From assembly GCA_947462335.1 (NCBI GenBank), contig OX381709.1:66456609-66520608 (forward strand): 64,000 bases of DNA. Direction: 5' to 3'. This document shows positions 24,501 to 33,021 of this stretch, one piece after another. The notes under the pieces were generated by a model. The model made no database searches. It was not told where the DNA came from and saw nothing but the letters and a program-made list of their open reading frames with translations. The stretch is from Harmothoe impar (lineage: Eukaryota > Annelida > Polychaeta > Phyllodocida > Polynoidae). Within the stretch, counting starts at the first letter, position 1. Each line of letters starts with the position of its first letter. The translations under genes were made by a program, and so were the position numbers.

Positions 24501-27500
24501 TACCAGGCATCTTACCATAGTACAGCACTGTCCTCTAGGTGGCAGCACAAAGTGTTATACCATACACAGCCAATTGAATTTTCTAAAAGACTAACTTGCA
24601 TTACCCGCACCCTAACCGTGGGAAAAACCCGCAATTCAGGTATGGTTTGCGTACGACCCGCTGGTTGTATGCGAGACTTTACGGTACCACATGTGTGCCT
24701 TTTGCACTGACCCAAAACAGGCGATATCTAATAACCGATACTCATATGGGTCAGAGGAAACGTGCCGTCGTGGATCTGCCTGTCTAGTGCCTTAGTACAT
24801 GTAGCACACCTATAGGGCTTAACTCAAACTTCATAGGGCTCAACTCAAACTTCAAGGTGTCTTTCAAAAAGAAGCATAGTGACTAGTTACACAACTTTTA
24901 GATTAAAAGGGGGCTTGAGAAGCTTGACTTATATCTGGTATATGCCATGCAATGCATAGAGCGGGCCATCTCTGCAGTGAATGAAATTTGATGCATTATT
25001 TTGCATTTTCTCTTTTGCTTCTGCATACGTCCTTTTGCTAATTGACGTTCTAGAATTCAAAGTCAACTTTTCTTATTTGATATTACGATGGTGGTGTTAA
25101 TTTCTATTTGTCATGTTATATTTTGCTTTAGGTATAACATTATTTGCGAAGGCTGCACCCTTATATTTGTTCCAATTGAATTATCTATGGCGATGACGCC
25201 ATGTATTCTGTCTTAAGGGTGTTCGTACTATAGGCATGTCTTAAGTAACTCTAAAGGTTTTTGTTCGCGAATCAGACTATGTTATAGTTGCAGATATAAT
25301 GTATATATAGGCTGACCTCTATAGTCATGGTAACAAAGACAACCGTAATTTGACATTCATAAATGTTTGAACACATGTGTCGTAGTGTCTCGTGTTTTAC
25401 ATTATATTAAAATTGTGATCACCGTTGACTATTAAAAAACAATGAAATTAATGAGCGAACAAATATTTCACATACAAGTTTCACAGTACTAAGGAAAAGT
25501 GCACGTTGTGTCATATTGTCCCCTCACTACCTTTTAACTGACATATATTATATCCAATAATAATAGTTGAAAGTCTGGTTTGCCAAGAAAGGGTCCACCG
25601 GACATTAAACAACTAAAGAACCAATCAACATCCGAATACTGCCAGTAACATAAGATTGATATAAATTTTTACTAGATATTGTCAAATTCTTTCCATTTCC
25701 ATTACATTGTTCTTCGCATATCATATCTAAATTGCATCATGGAGAACAATTTTGCTGGATACATGCATCTCATTAAGTTCACCTTAGACATTTTTTAAAA
25801 TATTTTTCCCTTTGTTGTCCTGAGATATCTTTGCATGTTCTGGCATTGGTTGGATAGAAAAGGGAGAGTGGTAGCTGGTAATGCTAATAACGCAGACGGT
25901 AGCTGGATAGCACTTTCTGTTGCAGAATGTTTTGACACTTAATTATTCCCTGACGTCTCAGTAACCTATGTTTTAACAGTAGAAGGAGTCATTCCATCCC
26001 AGTAGACCCAGATGTTGGTTCATAAGTATGGAAGTTAACACTACCTAGACATCCCGCATTAATTCAGTCCCTGTTCTGAGCATGAGGGACTAGCATAACT
26101 TCCATTTCCAGTCTCTATGCTATAAACGAATACTCACTGGGGGGTTATTGGAGAAATTTCATGATGAAAGCATTGGAATTAATTTGTGTTCACTATGATT
26201 ATGCACCCGTTGACTTGTTTTTAGCGCCAATTCCTGTTTGTTATCTTTGTTTATTTTGATAGTTTACAAGTTTTATCTGGAGAGTTTATAGATCAATATG
26301 TCAAATATAGATATTGTTTCATTTCTTCTTTCAATTCTTTGGTTTGCATTTAGTTGCACATAGTTTGTAAAGATAAAAGCTGTAATTTGATCTAAAGCGT
26401 CATTATTTGACCCTTACATCAATATTCACCCCACCCTGGTATCACCACCTCAGTAGTACACCTAATGTAGGGTAAGCTCCTGCACACATTGATAAGCCGT
26501 CACCTTTCTCTCTGCCAGACACCGCAGCTTTCATGACCTCCACGTCCTCTGCTGGCGGAATGCGACGAAGTGCCTCCAGCCGAAGTCTCCGCGGTCTACT
26601 CAGCCCCAGCACCCCGGGTAATTGTTAGGATTGGGTCCAACACTAGAGGGGAGGATTGACGATGACGTGGAACATCTAGATTGCAGAAGACAAGCAAAAT
26701 AACTCATTGGGCTTATTTCTAAATCAGAGATCTATGTGGACTAAGAGAAAAAAAGAATGATTTTGTGTTGTTTTTTTTTAATTAAAAAAGGGGGGGGGAA
26801 ATTAAATTAAATTGTTTGTTTTTTTTTTAATTAAAAAAATACGTAGCTATAAAATGTAAATCTTTGAAAAATATGCCCCACAGTTTAGGGACATCACCCG
26901 ATAGAAATGGGAAAGCTATTATTGACGAAACAAGGATTGATGATATAGATTCTCCGCGCCCAGCTGCTGCCCCTCAACACCAACAAGACTCTAAGGCTTA
27001 TAACACATTGCTATCATAAGTTACTTTAGAATAGCGCACCTAGCCTTAGTATAAACACTCCTATCACAAGTGATAAGGTATTTCTTCTGCCTTCGTAATG
27101 TAGGAACTTCTTTACATCTCCCGGGATACCAATGTTAAAGCATGTTAAAATAAGTCATCATACCTGGCGTATTTTAAGATATGCAATTTTTCTGTTAGTT
27201 TGCCATGCTTTATCAATCACACTACAAAATGTTCGGCATAGGAATTTGACAAACGGTTGTTTCCGCAGTGAACCCGCTGGCGCCTTTACTGAGTGCGAGC
27301 CAGGAGAACCTCGGTACCTCAGAGCTGACACCAGTTAAACGCATCTCATCCTCCTCGTCGCTCGGCGGGCTGGCAGTGGGTTTGAACAGTGTCTACGGAA
27401 ACTTGTGGAAGGTGCTCACCCAGCTGACCACAGACCCTCAGCCAAAGGTAGCCGACATGGCCCGAGCTCTCATCAACTCAGTCAAACTCAAGGTGAGACA

Positions 27501-30500
27501 TCTATTTTCTACAGTGGATACATTATGAGTAATATCTTTTTCAAACCTCATAGCCACATTTGCGTTAAAAAAAAGAGGTAGAAGGAAAAAAAGAAATATA
27601 TCATGCCGTGTTTAAAATAAAGAGATTACAATGGATGATTTCCATTTTCTTGAGACGTATATCTCTAGTTAAATGACATTAGAAGTTGTCTCAAGGAATA
27701 GTATTTTGTTGTTGAAGGTATCTACCACAGCAGTACCTCGTCACATTACGCCTCAGGTGGCATCCCGGTCAGCGCCCAGCAGCCCCTCTAACAAACCTTC
27801 CTCCCACATATCACCTATCGGGTAAGCAATCTACCTGTGCAAGCTTTATCATCTTTTACTATTATGGTGCAGTTGTATTTTAATGAATAACTGGAGCTTC
27901 GATATAAAAGTGGATATTTCATTTGCCGGGTCATTCTCCCAGTGGCTTTACATACATTTATGATATGTCACCTTGATGTATTTTTGTAACTAACCATTTT
28001 AACAATGCTGCACACATAGTTTTGTTATCAGTAGATGTTTATCAGATTGTTATCTTTCAAATATACAGAGAGACGCCTCCACATAATACAAGCATGCCCA
28101 ACGCAGAGGTCTCGCGAGCATCACCGGTCCGGCCGACAGATCTGACTGGCAGGCCACCACGTGCACCACATTCTGCACAGTTCCAGATGACCCGCAAACT
28201 GTTTGAAAAGGGTCCACACGAAGGGGTAAGCAATCATTTACCACTCAAACTTATAGATCCAAATCGTGATATCAATGTAATTGCTGCAACTAACCTAGTC
28301 TTCTACTTTGCCATATCAGTTAACACTAGAAAAGGGGAGAAGGCACCTCACTAAAAAATCGTGTACAATCTAAGGACAAAAAGTGGTAATTGCATTTTAC
28401 ATCGTGGACTTTGGCTCTTGGTTCTCTCCGCGAAACCAACTAGAAAGACGTACAGTCGGCAGATTCTGAACACCGCCTATTTCTTTCTTTTGGTCCAAAC
28501 ATTCAAACATAAACGTTGTCTTTGATAGTCAGAGAATGGCACAGACTCGGAGGATGCCCAGTCGCCCCGGGACAGTGTGGTGTCCACCAAGTACTACGCC
28601 TGGTGTTGTCGCTACTTTGCGCAGCCCGTCATGTGCCTGCCAGCGGACCGGGACACGGAGAGCGAGTCGCACCACGAACAGGAGTTCCGCATGTACCGAG
28701 CAGCTCAGGTCCAACAAGAGGCCGCAGAGGAACAAAGTCGAGCAGGTCTGTCAACCATTTAAAGCATGCATCTAGTGATTTAAGGGAGTGCTCATTTTTT
28801 AACAACAGGGGGGGGGGGTGGTGGATTTGGGGGGGGGGGAAATTTGGACCCCTTGACCGGGGGGGGGGGTAAAAAATTTAGACCCCTCTTGGGGGGGGGG
28901 GGTAAAAAAAATTTAACCTGTTTTGAGGGAAAAAGCCCGCGCGTTACTATGCTACAAAGGGGCGCGAACGCGCGCTATTTTCGGCCTGCCGGGGGGGGGG
29001 GTAAACAATTTCGACCCTCTGGGGGGGGGGTGAAAAAAAGGACTGCATTCAATTCCATGCATCATCACAATAAAGGGCATATTAATGTACTATACCGTCC
29101 TTAAAAGGTTAAAGTACAAAATATACAGCAATCATACATCGCCAAGGCCTGAGACTTGTATGTATAAGGCTGCATAAAAAAATTTATCAGCTTTACAGAC
29201 ACCGCCCGCACCTGTTAAAAACGGCCGCATCATCGTTTTTTTTCATCATTTTCATAAAAAAAATGTAAAAAATGCCTCATCAACTGAATTTTTTTTGAAA
29301 AATTAGAGAATGAAACCTAGAACAAATAGCTCCAACTCAAAGTTACTTGGGAGGCCCTATTGAAAGCCACCTTGTGGGAATCTGCTGACCTACAGCCACA
29401 ACCACGTTTTTTTTCAGCTATTTGTTCTGCGTAAAATATTGTTTAGTTAAAAAAAAAAGTGTTCAAAAAAAAAAAAAAGCCTCCCTCCCTCGCCGTTCAT
29501 TTTCAGAAAGTGTCCGCAAAGCTGATAATCAATTTTATGCAGCCTAAGGTCTATATAGAGTTTGGGATACTTAATTGTGTGTAACAACCAGTGCTCACCG
29601 CACTACTAATACTGCAGTATTCTATGAGTCACCCTAATGCTGTTTGTTGTTATGCAGGCTTCAGCAGACTAGACGATCAGATCTTCATTAACAGGAACCA
29701 AAACATACCCACGGTGCTACGCTTCCACCCTTACGAGTCCCACCTTGCTGTCGCTGATAAAGACGGCATTAGGTAAGCATTGAAAAAAGATAAAACAAGG
29801 TTTATATCGTGTTTGAATCGTGTTTATATCAGTAAATTACGTTGATTTCCCCATTCACCACTAAAACCTTCAGATACTCTTGGTGAACTAGGGAGTAGCA
29901 CAAGTTTCTGAAATATTGCGTTCAATTCAAGTCATGACTCGCTTGTTAAAAACTGATCTTTTATTTTTTAGTATATGGGACTGGGACCAAGGCGTGAAGC
30001 TGAATCACTTCTGTAATTTCAACCCGAAAAAGACTCGCATGACGGCAATGGAGTTCATCAACCCGCACGACCGAGCACTGCTACTCACAGGCACCGGTAT
30101 GTTTAACGTAACGGGTCATCAGGGTCATCTAACTCTCTAACTCAAGAGCCAATTTAATTCTACAATTATGTATAACATCACTAGATGTAATAAGTGTTAA
30201 GGATTGTGATGTATATGTTTGTGTTAAAAATGAATAGATTTTTCATATTAAAGATAAAGTGTAGATAACATGTCTTCATTATGTTAAGTAGTATACAGGG
30301 GTAGAGAACTATTCTAGGAGTTGACACAACTAGACAAAGAGTGACCTTTTCCTGAGATTAGAGGCAGGTTTTATGCAACTGTACCACAATTAATAGATAG
30401 CTGATGCTGTTTCTTGATGACGGCAGCACTGTATTAGGATGCCACTGGTAACAAAGACCTTGTTTTCAGATGACGGTGCGGTGCGGCTATGGCGTAACTA

Positions 30501-33021
30501 CTACAGTGAAGAAGGCAGCTCGCCGCGACTTGTGACGGCCTTCATGGCACTGTCCGACATGCTGGCTTCTAACAGAGGTAAAACCCATCCACCACATGGA
30601 CACTTGTCTGTACTTTGGGAGAGGGATCCTGCTCACGTTTCTCACTTGTTTCAAAGGGCAAAGTGCACATGGGTATTCCTACTGTACTCTAGCTCAATAA
30701 TAGCTGTCGGGACTTTGTGTTGTAACTTAGAAAAATATTAGTGTAACAATCTCACCAACCTGCATTCCACTTGTGTGCACATTTGAAAGTAGTGAAAATG
30801 GGCTGTGGGTTGATTGATAACATGATTCATGTTGAATAACGGAAAATATGCTGCTCTATAAAATTGAATAAGAGTTCTAAATAATACTGGAAACTAAGCA
30901 AACACACAACAAATACTTGGAGGACATCTATTTAATAATATTATGGAACTTACATATCGGTGATGCTGAAATTGCGTACACCATTACCTAATTTAAGACT
31001 TGTTTAGTGCAATAACTACGCTTACCCACTTTCTAATTCTTTAGATAAGAGCTGACTATGTTAAGGCATAAGACCTATCCCAAAGTAAAGCTTAAGGCAT
31101 TTTATGAAATGTTCTGCTTACATAAAATTAAGTGCACACTTATACGATGCGGGACAGATGAGATGACCGTCCACGCCTCAACTTAAAAAAACACTTTAAA
31201 AAAACAGGGAAATGAAAACATATACCGGGTACATCTTCTATGCCTTTTGTGGTAAGGAACAGGCATAGCAGCCATCAGCAGTCTAAATTCAAAAATCTCC
31301 ATTGAATCCTATTGTGGCTGTCTCGATATGTTGACTATGGGACCACCACCACTTCACTGTATCCACAACGTCAAGTGCTTCACCTCTACTGCTTCTAGTG
31401 CATCTCACTCTCCACTTCTCTGTTTCTCTCACCACGTCCGCACGGGTTAAGGCTTTGCTAACGTTACAACCACTTCTTCCAACCATTCCAGTTGATTTTT
31501 ACACAGGCTCTGGTCTAGTGATTGACTGGGAGCAGCGGTCAGGCATGCTGATGGCGTCAGGGGACGTGCGCAGTGTGCGTGTGTGGGACACGGAGCGGGA
31601 GATGAAGGTGCAGGACCTGCCGACGGGCGCTGACAGCTGTGTCACCAGTCTGGCCGCTGATGGTACCGGGCAGTCGCTGCTCGTAGCCGGTTGTGGGGAC
31701 GGTTCTGTCAGACTCTACGACAGACGATTACCTGGACACGAATGGTGAGTGGTAATCAACATCAGCCTTCTAGGACTAGGGGGTACTTTAGAACCGTGTT
31801 CATTTACAGGGTCCCACAGCTATGTGAAAGTTTTGGGAAAATGTAGTATGGGAAGTAAGAGAATACTGTGAAATGTTGCAGCACATCAGGGGAAATGGAT
31901 AAGATAAATTAACATATCAAAATCTACTATGTAGTAACACGGGTAAAGCTCGGTCAAATGGAATAGCGCTAAAGAAAAATATTTATTTTTCGTGAAGATA
32001 TGTCGGAAAATTTCAGTCTGAAAGGTTTGTGGGAACCCTTATTTATTATGTTGGTAAGATACTAAAGTTTTTGCTGTTTGTATTGCAGTCGTGTGATGAC
32101 TTTGTGGGAACACAAAGCATGGGTCGTAAATGTTCACCTACAGAAGGGTGCTGAGGGAAAGATCATCAGTGGCAGGTAAGACAACAAACAGCCATGTTTT
32201 ATAAAGTTCCCAAAATAAACCAAATGCAGTATACTCACCAGGGCTGCAGTCATACATCAAGACGATGAAGGGCATAATAGCAGAATACATATTAAACAAC
32301 AACCAACAAAGCTCATCTCTTTCGCCTTATCTCTCTTGCAGTGTTGGTGGAGATATACGCTTCTGGGATCCGCGGTTTACAGAGTCGGTCAAAACAATCA
32401 GCACGCCACAAGGCTTAACCGCACTGGAGGTTCACAAGTTTGCTGATGTCCTAGCTTGGTAAGTACCGTACCTGGGTTTATTGACTGGATATTAACTTCA
32501 TAGTGCATGATATGTGTCGCCATACTACAATGTGGCCGACCCAATCTTCAGTGCTAGTCCTGTGTTAAAGCTACAAAATGCCCCATTATAAGTGAAGTTT
32601 GTGTGTTTTCAGTGGGTCGGCAAACCAACTCATCACCATGTTCAACCAGTCAGGTGACACACTCAGCACCATCAAGTACCACGAGGGCTTCATGGGACAG
32701 CGCATCGGGCCCGTCACTGCCATGGCCTTCCACCCATACCGGGTAAGTACCACTCTACTGCACTGGTGTCGTAGCGCCTCATGTAAAGAAAATCATATTT
32801 ATCTAGCCTTATTTTTATTGCACCAAAATGTAATACCTTATCTCATCATGGATTTTAATCATAATACTTTGGACATTAAAGCTAAAGGTTACAATTTTCT
32901 CGGATGTTTTTTGTTGTTATACTAATGTACCCAATTCTCCATGTTTTAGGTGAAGTTAGCAGCAGCAAGCACAGATGCGTTTGTATCTGTGTACTCCAAC
33001 CCTGACTACCGGCGCAGATAA
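7605..33021 (+). CDS. RPTOR: Regulatory-associated protein of mTOR (raptor), 31 coding exons, 1285 aa
   Basis: Raptor is the scaffold of mTORC1. It binds mTOR and recruits substrates and Rag GTPases at the lysosome. Thirty-one exons join in phase with GT-AG introns from ATG 7605 to TAA 33021 (1286 codons with stop; vertebrate raptor is about 1335 aa). The order is: short acidic N-terminus, caspase-like RNC domain, HEAT-repeat solenoid, Ser/Pro-rich linker and C-terminal WD40 propeller. Exon coordinates are given in the four block entries below. The start could be the first or second of two adjacent ATGs (7605, 7608). Intron 14 hosts a 5.3-kb DIRS retrotransposon in sense orientation, intron 3 has a 200-N gap, and intron 15 has a partial duplication of the exon 16 acceptor region. 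No exon is broken. Confidence 0.97.
8010..8152. repeat. Foldback MITE-like hairpin in RPTOR intron 1
   Basis: Two imperfect arms of about 65 bp face each other: the left contains TAATCTGTCTGA and GGTGCATTGGATCG, the right contains CGATCCAATGCACC and TCAGACTGATTA, with almost no loop (about 8080). No coding potential. Superfamily unknown. Confidence 0.6.
8301..8452. repeat. Head-to-head double foldback with AAAGGCGCACT ends
   Basis: Two copies of a 76-bp unit, each bounded by AAAGGCGCACT and AGTGCGCCTTT, are joined head to head at the centre (GCCTTTAAAGGC, 8371-8382), producing a nearly perfect 152-bp palindrome. TTAA occurs at both outer edges (8300-8303 and 8450-8453), consistent with a TTAA-targeting MITE. 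It lies in RPTOR intron 1. Confidence 0.65.
11143..11342. other. Assembly gap (200 N)
   Basis: Exactly 200 N lie in RPTOR intron 3, between exons ending 10835 and starting 11493. The round number suggests a placeholder gap of unknown true size. Exons 3 and 4 still join in phase, and match raptor without a missing segment, so no coding exon need be lost. Confidence 0.98.
13246..23218 (+). CDS. RPTOR: RPTOR exons 7-18: HEAT-repeat region
   Basis: Exons 13246-13305, 13582-13682, 13858-14002, 14424-14601, 15045-15128, 15395-15505, 15696-15770, 16179-16244, 21904-22002, 22374-22466, 22663-22803 and 23113-23218 cover about residues 282-701. Signature segments include [20 protein letters not shown] (exon 9), [15 protein letters not shown] (exon 11), [20 protein letters not shown] (exon 12), [15 protein letters not shown] (exon 16) and [10 protein letters not shown] (exon 17 to 18). 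HEAT repeats form the solenoid that contacts mTOR. The DIRS insertion separates exon 14 (ends 16244) from exon 15 (starts 21904), between codons 555 and 556, without altering either splice site. Confidence 0.96.
15881..16048. mobile_element. MITE, CAGGGGCGTG...CACGCCCCTG, with 5-bp duplication
   Basis: A 168-bp element with inverted ends CAGGGGCGTG and CACGCCCCTG (with a T/G difference inside), flanked by AACAC at both sides (15876-15880 and 16049-16053). It contains a long G run. It is non-coding and lies in RPTOR intron 13. The short duplication and CAGGGG start are hAT-like, but a hAT duplication is normally 8 bp, so the superfamily is open. Confidence 0.6.
16571..16640 (+). repeat. Element A left inverted terminal repeat
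   Basis: It begins TTCCAACTCACCGGCACTGC. The first 46 bp (16571-16616) are exactly complementary to 21475-21520. The inner part, through AGTGGTCAG, is complementary to 21723-21746 near the right end. The repeat contains a short internal palindrome (CCGGCACTGCATTTAGTGCCGG). Confidence 0.88.
16680..16824 (+). other. Predicted leader intron of element A
   Basis: A strong donor (GTGAGT at 16680) and an acceptor with pyrimidine tract (TTTCAG ending 16824) lie in the untranslated leader just upstream of the first Gag ATG (16879). Element B has an equivalent intron at the same relative place, which argues against chance. Predicted length is 145 nt. No transcript evidence. Confidence 0.55.
16879..18411 (+). 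CDS. Element A Gag-like protein, 510 aa
   Basis: DIRS Gag-like proteins are thought to package the RNA. The start is chosen at ATG 16879 because earlier in-frame triplets are not ATG. The N-terminal third is basic and serine/arginine rich ([13 protein letters not shown], then [14 protein letters not shown] repeats near residues 190-210). A central conserved block (about residues 245-400) contains LIDSMI and ATKYPAP, shared with the Gag of element B. The C-terminus is a Gly/Arg and NQNY-repeat tail ending [10 protein letters not shown]. No CCHC knuckle is seen. It is followed by the RT ORF in the -1 frame. Confidence 0.82.
   Translation: MATSSMESVKSIGEQTQLLQDIFQSGQANDSQEMPHLSPEGTGRHSFNLADQDGGGSGAGDTGSSKDVAGYKKQEGPQGRRGRRRSRSPARSQSRDGSVTRYKDQDRHTSKEKDVRCSSRDRRSHSMSSEGSHVSRDDINRKRRRSRSHSNDSDVEDYARFKRFQRLKKKSRFSGDDHHHDDDSDVSTGSKKSTSSRKSTSSRKSTSSRKSKEKKKEKEDVFEGVKEGAFSGKAKEFIAKTNEAPRSPAVTKCLAALIDSMIVKNVDEKEAVELATKYPAPENIKNMLVPDLELSMKQRKDIEQHLKTGDIHVHITQDILLSALTAMMPVCELIINRGAEGDDELNTAGTELFDSCRLLAYANNNLVRRRREALRHKLLKEVADSVVTAPLGGKFLFGAKSKDNFVEKKQERRFVQEVMGPDKNDPKSQKKPQASSYRGGANRSRGTTHRGGFHRNQPFPPGTRVPYESYDPYKSYQKKNQNQSNYQNQNYQNQNYQNQNRGGYRGGKKS
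18429..20330 (+). CDS. Element A reverse transcriptase-RNase H polyprotein
   Basis: The frame is open from within the 3' end of gag, has no nearby ATG, and is -1 relative to gag, so expression needs frameshifting, splicing or internal initiation. RT motifs: [43 protein letters not shown] and the catalytic YIDD (FYYIDDSF, about residue 215). RNase H motifs: STDAS and [10 protein letters not shown]. The tail ([14 protein letters not shown], then P.W...WF) corresponds to the segment that DIRS literature describes as Dam-like methyltransferase; whether it is active cannot be judged. RT-RNase H without an aspartic protease or DDE integrase is typical of DIRS. Confidence 0.93.
   Translation: MAQDLQFVHTPSNFIAGQTADYVEQWQSLTSDQWIINNVQGIIIPFTEEPIQLSVPFPYRLSKAEKLTVNAEIESMLLKGVIEEAVSEPGEWISNIFVVPKPDGAGRIILDLTQLNKLVEYQHFKMDSLNTAKELLVEDAFMASVDLKDAYYSFKIRVCDRKYLKFYWNHRFYQYTVLPNGLSCAPRVFTKLLAPVFSKIREAGGEAFYYIDDSFIMAPTELECYNTVKRLTALLDSLGLVVHPDKSVLKPTQKLKFLGFWLDSTKMEVSVSDPKIEKLQTECLKLLDADSPTIRQVAGVVGLMVSCTPGVDYGFAHVKALEREKNIALASRGYRYDSTMWVSNKAREDIFWWLENINGSVKKIRPDSPELYISTDASLKGWGACFGSKTSGGRWRKKEVKHINVMELMAILFALKCLRGIRNTHIHIRTDNTTALNYVKKMGGLRSIQCDIVARKIWHWAELRSNWITVSYIQGKLNVRADKASRVFKDNLEWKLHDRIFRRICKLFGTPNIDLFASRVNKKCPIYCSWKQDPDATYLDAFSLNWGGLQAYAFPPFSLVMRVINKAVQDKPHSLVLVTPNWKTRPWFTRLKSLAKRQLTISPKRNNLLPAGEQVDEQSVQFIGRVGLTISLL
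20063..21334 (+). CDS. Element A tyrosine recombinase
   Basis: This ORF overlaps the RT ORF by about 270 nt in the -1 frame and has no early ATG. The core begins around [15 protein letters not shown] (20325). An N-terminal SAM-like helical region is followed by the catalytic domain, with Arg in TGQRGQL, HSTRG for the H-x-x-R box, and a terminal ARHYNKK carrying the nucleophilic Tyr. These match the R-HxxR-Y tetrad of DIRS/Crypton recombinases. It would join the circular cDNA to the target. No slippery heptamer was found in the overlap. Confidence 0.92.
   Translation: MGRFTSLCFSTFQLGDAGNQQSSSRQATQSRLGNSKLENKTLVHKTQEFSKASANNISKKKQSVTSRGTGRRTVGSIHRQSRVDYFAVIRDNLVHEQGCDKKTADFLMTSWVDGTQKVYNTYLHKWNTFCIINRVNMWRPTVFQVCKFIRSLDEKKLSFGAVNAARCALSVLLPPLENGNTIGKHYWVCQAVKAVYRKRPPVPKYPTFWDVSIVFNMLIKWGKNEFLSFEHLAKKLVILILLITGQRGQLIPALLLSELTWTDTGCARFQLKTLMKTAKLGQPLQVVVLEPYPKQELICVVKTLKAYVKASKGLRVKEIEGKIVKYDKLMLSFKSPNKPIGRNSVSRWVLWILKKAKIDKRFRAHSTRGAGTSKASTLGVGVNELLKYGSWRCEKTMARHYNKKVETKISGSSVAQAILNDVR
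21475..21610 (+). repeat. Element A internal complementary region (ICR)
   Basis: Two adjoining segments. 21475-21520 is the reverse complement of the left terminus (16571-16616) and 21521-21610 is the reverse complement of the right terminus (21747-21836). The dinucleotide at the join overlaps both. This is the hallmark DIRS structure proposed to template completion of the cDNA ends and circularisation. Confidence 0.88.
21723..21836 (+). repeat. Element A right inverted terminal repeat with extension
   Basis: It reads GACCACTTCCGGTTGTGTCT, the complement of the inner left ITR, then a diverged outer part (GGCACTAATACAGTGCCTGCC versus the left ITR), then a 46-bp extension ending AATCATATAT absent from the left end. 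RPTOR intron sequence resumes at about 21837. Confidence 0.82.
22076..22240 (+). repeat. Partial duplication of the RPTOR exon 16 acceptor region
   Basis: This segment repeats 22251-22394 (both start GGA(T/G)TACACGCTTTAGCAAAT). It includes a copy of the branch/acceptor region (CCAAGATATCTCCCACAG, 22200-22217) and the first 20-odd bases of exon 16 in decayed form. The copy keeps a usable AG but diverges from coding sequence within a few codons. Confidence 0.75.
24359..24685. mobile_element. MITE with ACCGTtAAGTCTCGC termini in RPTOR intron 18
   Basis: Imperfect TIRs ACCGTTAAGTCTCGC and GCGAGACTTTACGGT bound 327 bp of non-coding DNA that also holds CCGCACC and ACCCGCACCC motifs. Related CCGCAC/GGCTTATA motifs occur near 16450 and 34800, suggesting older fragments of the same repeat. 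No clear target duplication. Superfamily not assigned. Confidence 0.5.
26519..28745 (+). CDS. RPTOR: RPTOR exons 19-23: Ser/Pro-rich linker
   Basis: Exons 26519-26617, 27269-27492, 27757-27821, 28069-28225 and 28529-28745 encode about residues 702-955. This is the least conserved part of raptor. It is rich in Ser, Pro and Arg, and in other animals it is a phosphorylated disordered segment. The ordered element [15 protein letters not shown] is in exon 20, SAPSSPSNK in exon 21, TRKLFEKGP in exon 22, and RYFAQPVM (exon 23) leads into the propeller. The exon 21 acceptor was placed at 27756 because only that choice keeps phase and matches SAPxSPxNK. The exon 23 acceptor is an unusual TAG at 28526-28528. 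Confidence 0.88.
28783..29040. repeat. Poly-G-tract repeat in RPTOR intron 23
   Basis: It begins AAGGGAGTGCTCATTTTTTAA, like the copies at 5670, 6114 and 56453, then carries G runs of about 10 interleaved with GACCCCTTGACC, GACCCCTCTT and AATTTAACCTG segments matching the 5670-5960 copy in opposite orientation. The right terminus is not recognisable. Confidence 0.55.
29168..29544. mobile_element. PIF/Harbinger-like MITE with TAA duplication
   Basis: TIRs of about 35 bp begin GGCTGCATAAA and end TTTATGCAGCC, with AGCTTT(A/G)C(A/G)GACAC further in. TAA flanks both sides (29165-29167 and 29545-29547), the 3-bp TWA duplication typical of PIF/Harbinger. It is non-coding, 377 bp, and lies in RPTOR intron 23. 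Confidence 0.72.
29658..33021 (+). CDS. RPTOR: RPTOR exons 24-31: WD40 propeller
   Basis: Exons 29658-29772, 29972-30096, 30470-30577, 31507-31744, 32089-32175, 32342-32458, 32613-32742 and 32950-33021 encode about residues 956-1285. Blade motifs include [51 protein letters not shown] (exon 27), [19 protein letters not shown] and a last blade ending [11 protein letters not shown] before TAA. The seven-bladed propeller lies at the C-terminus in the family. The stop follows the end of the conserved propeller directly, as in other animals. Confidence 0.96.
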
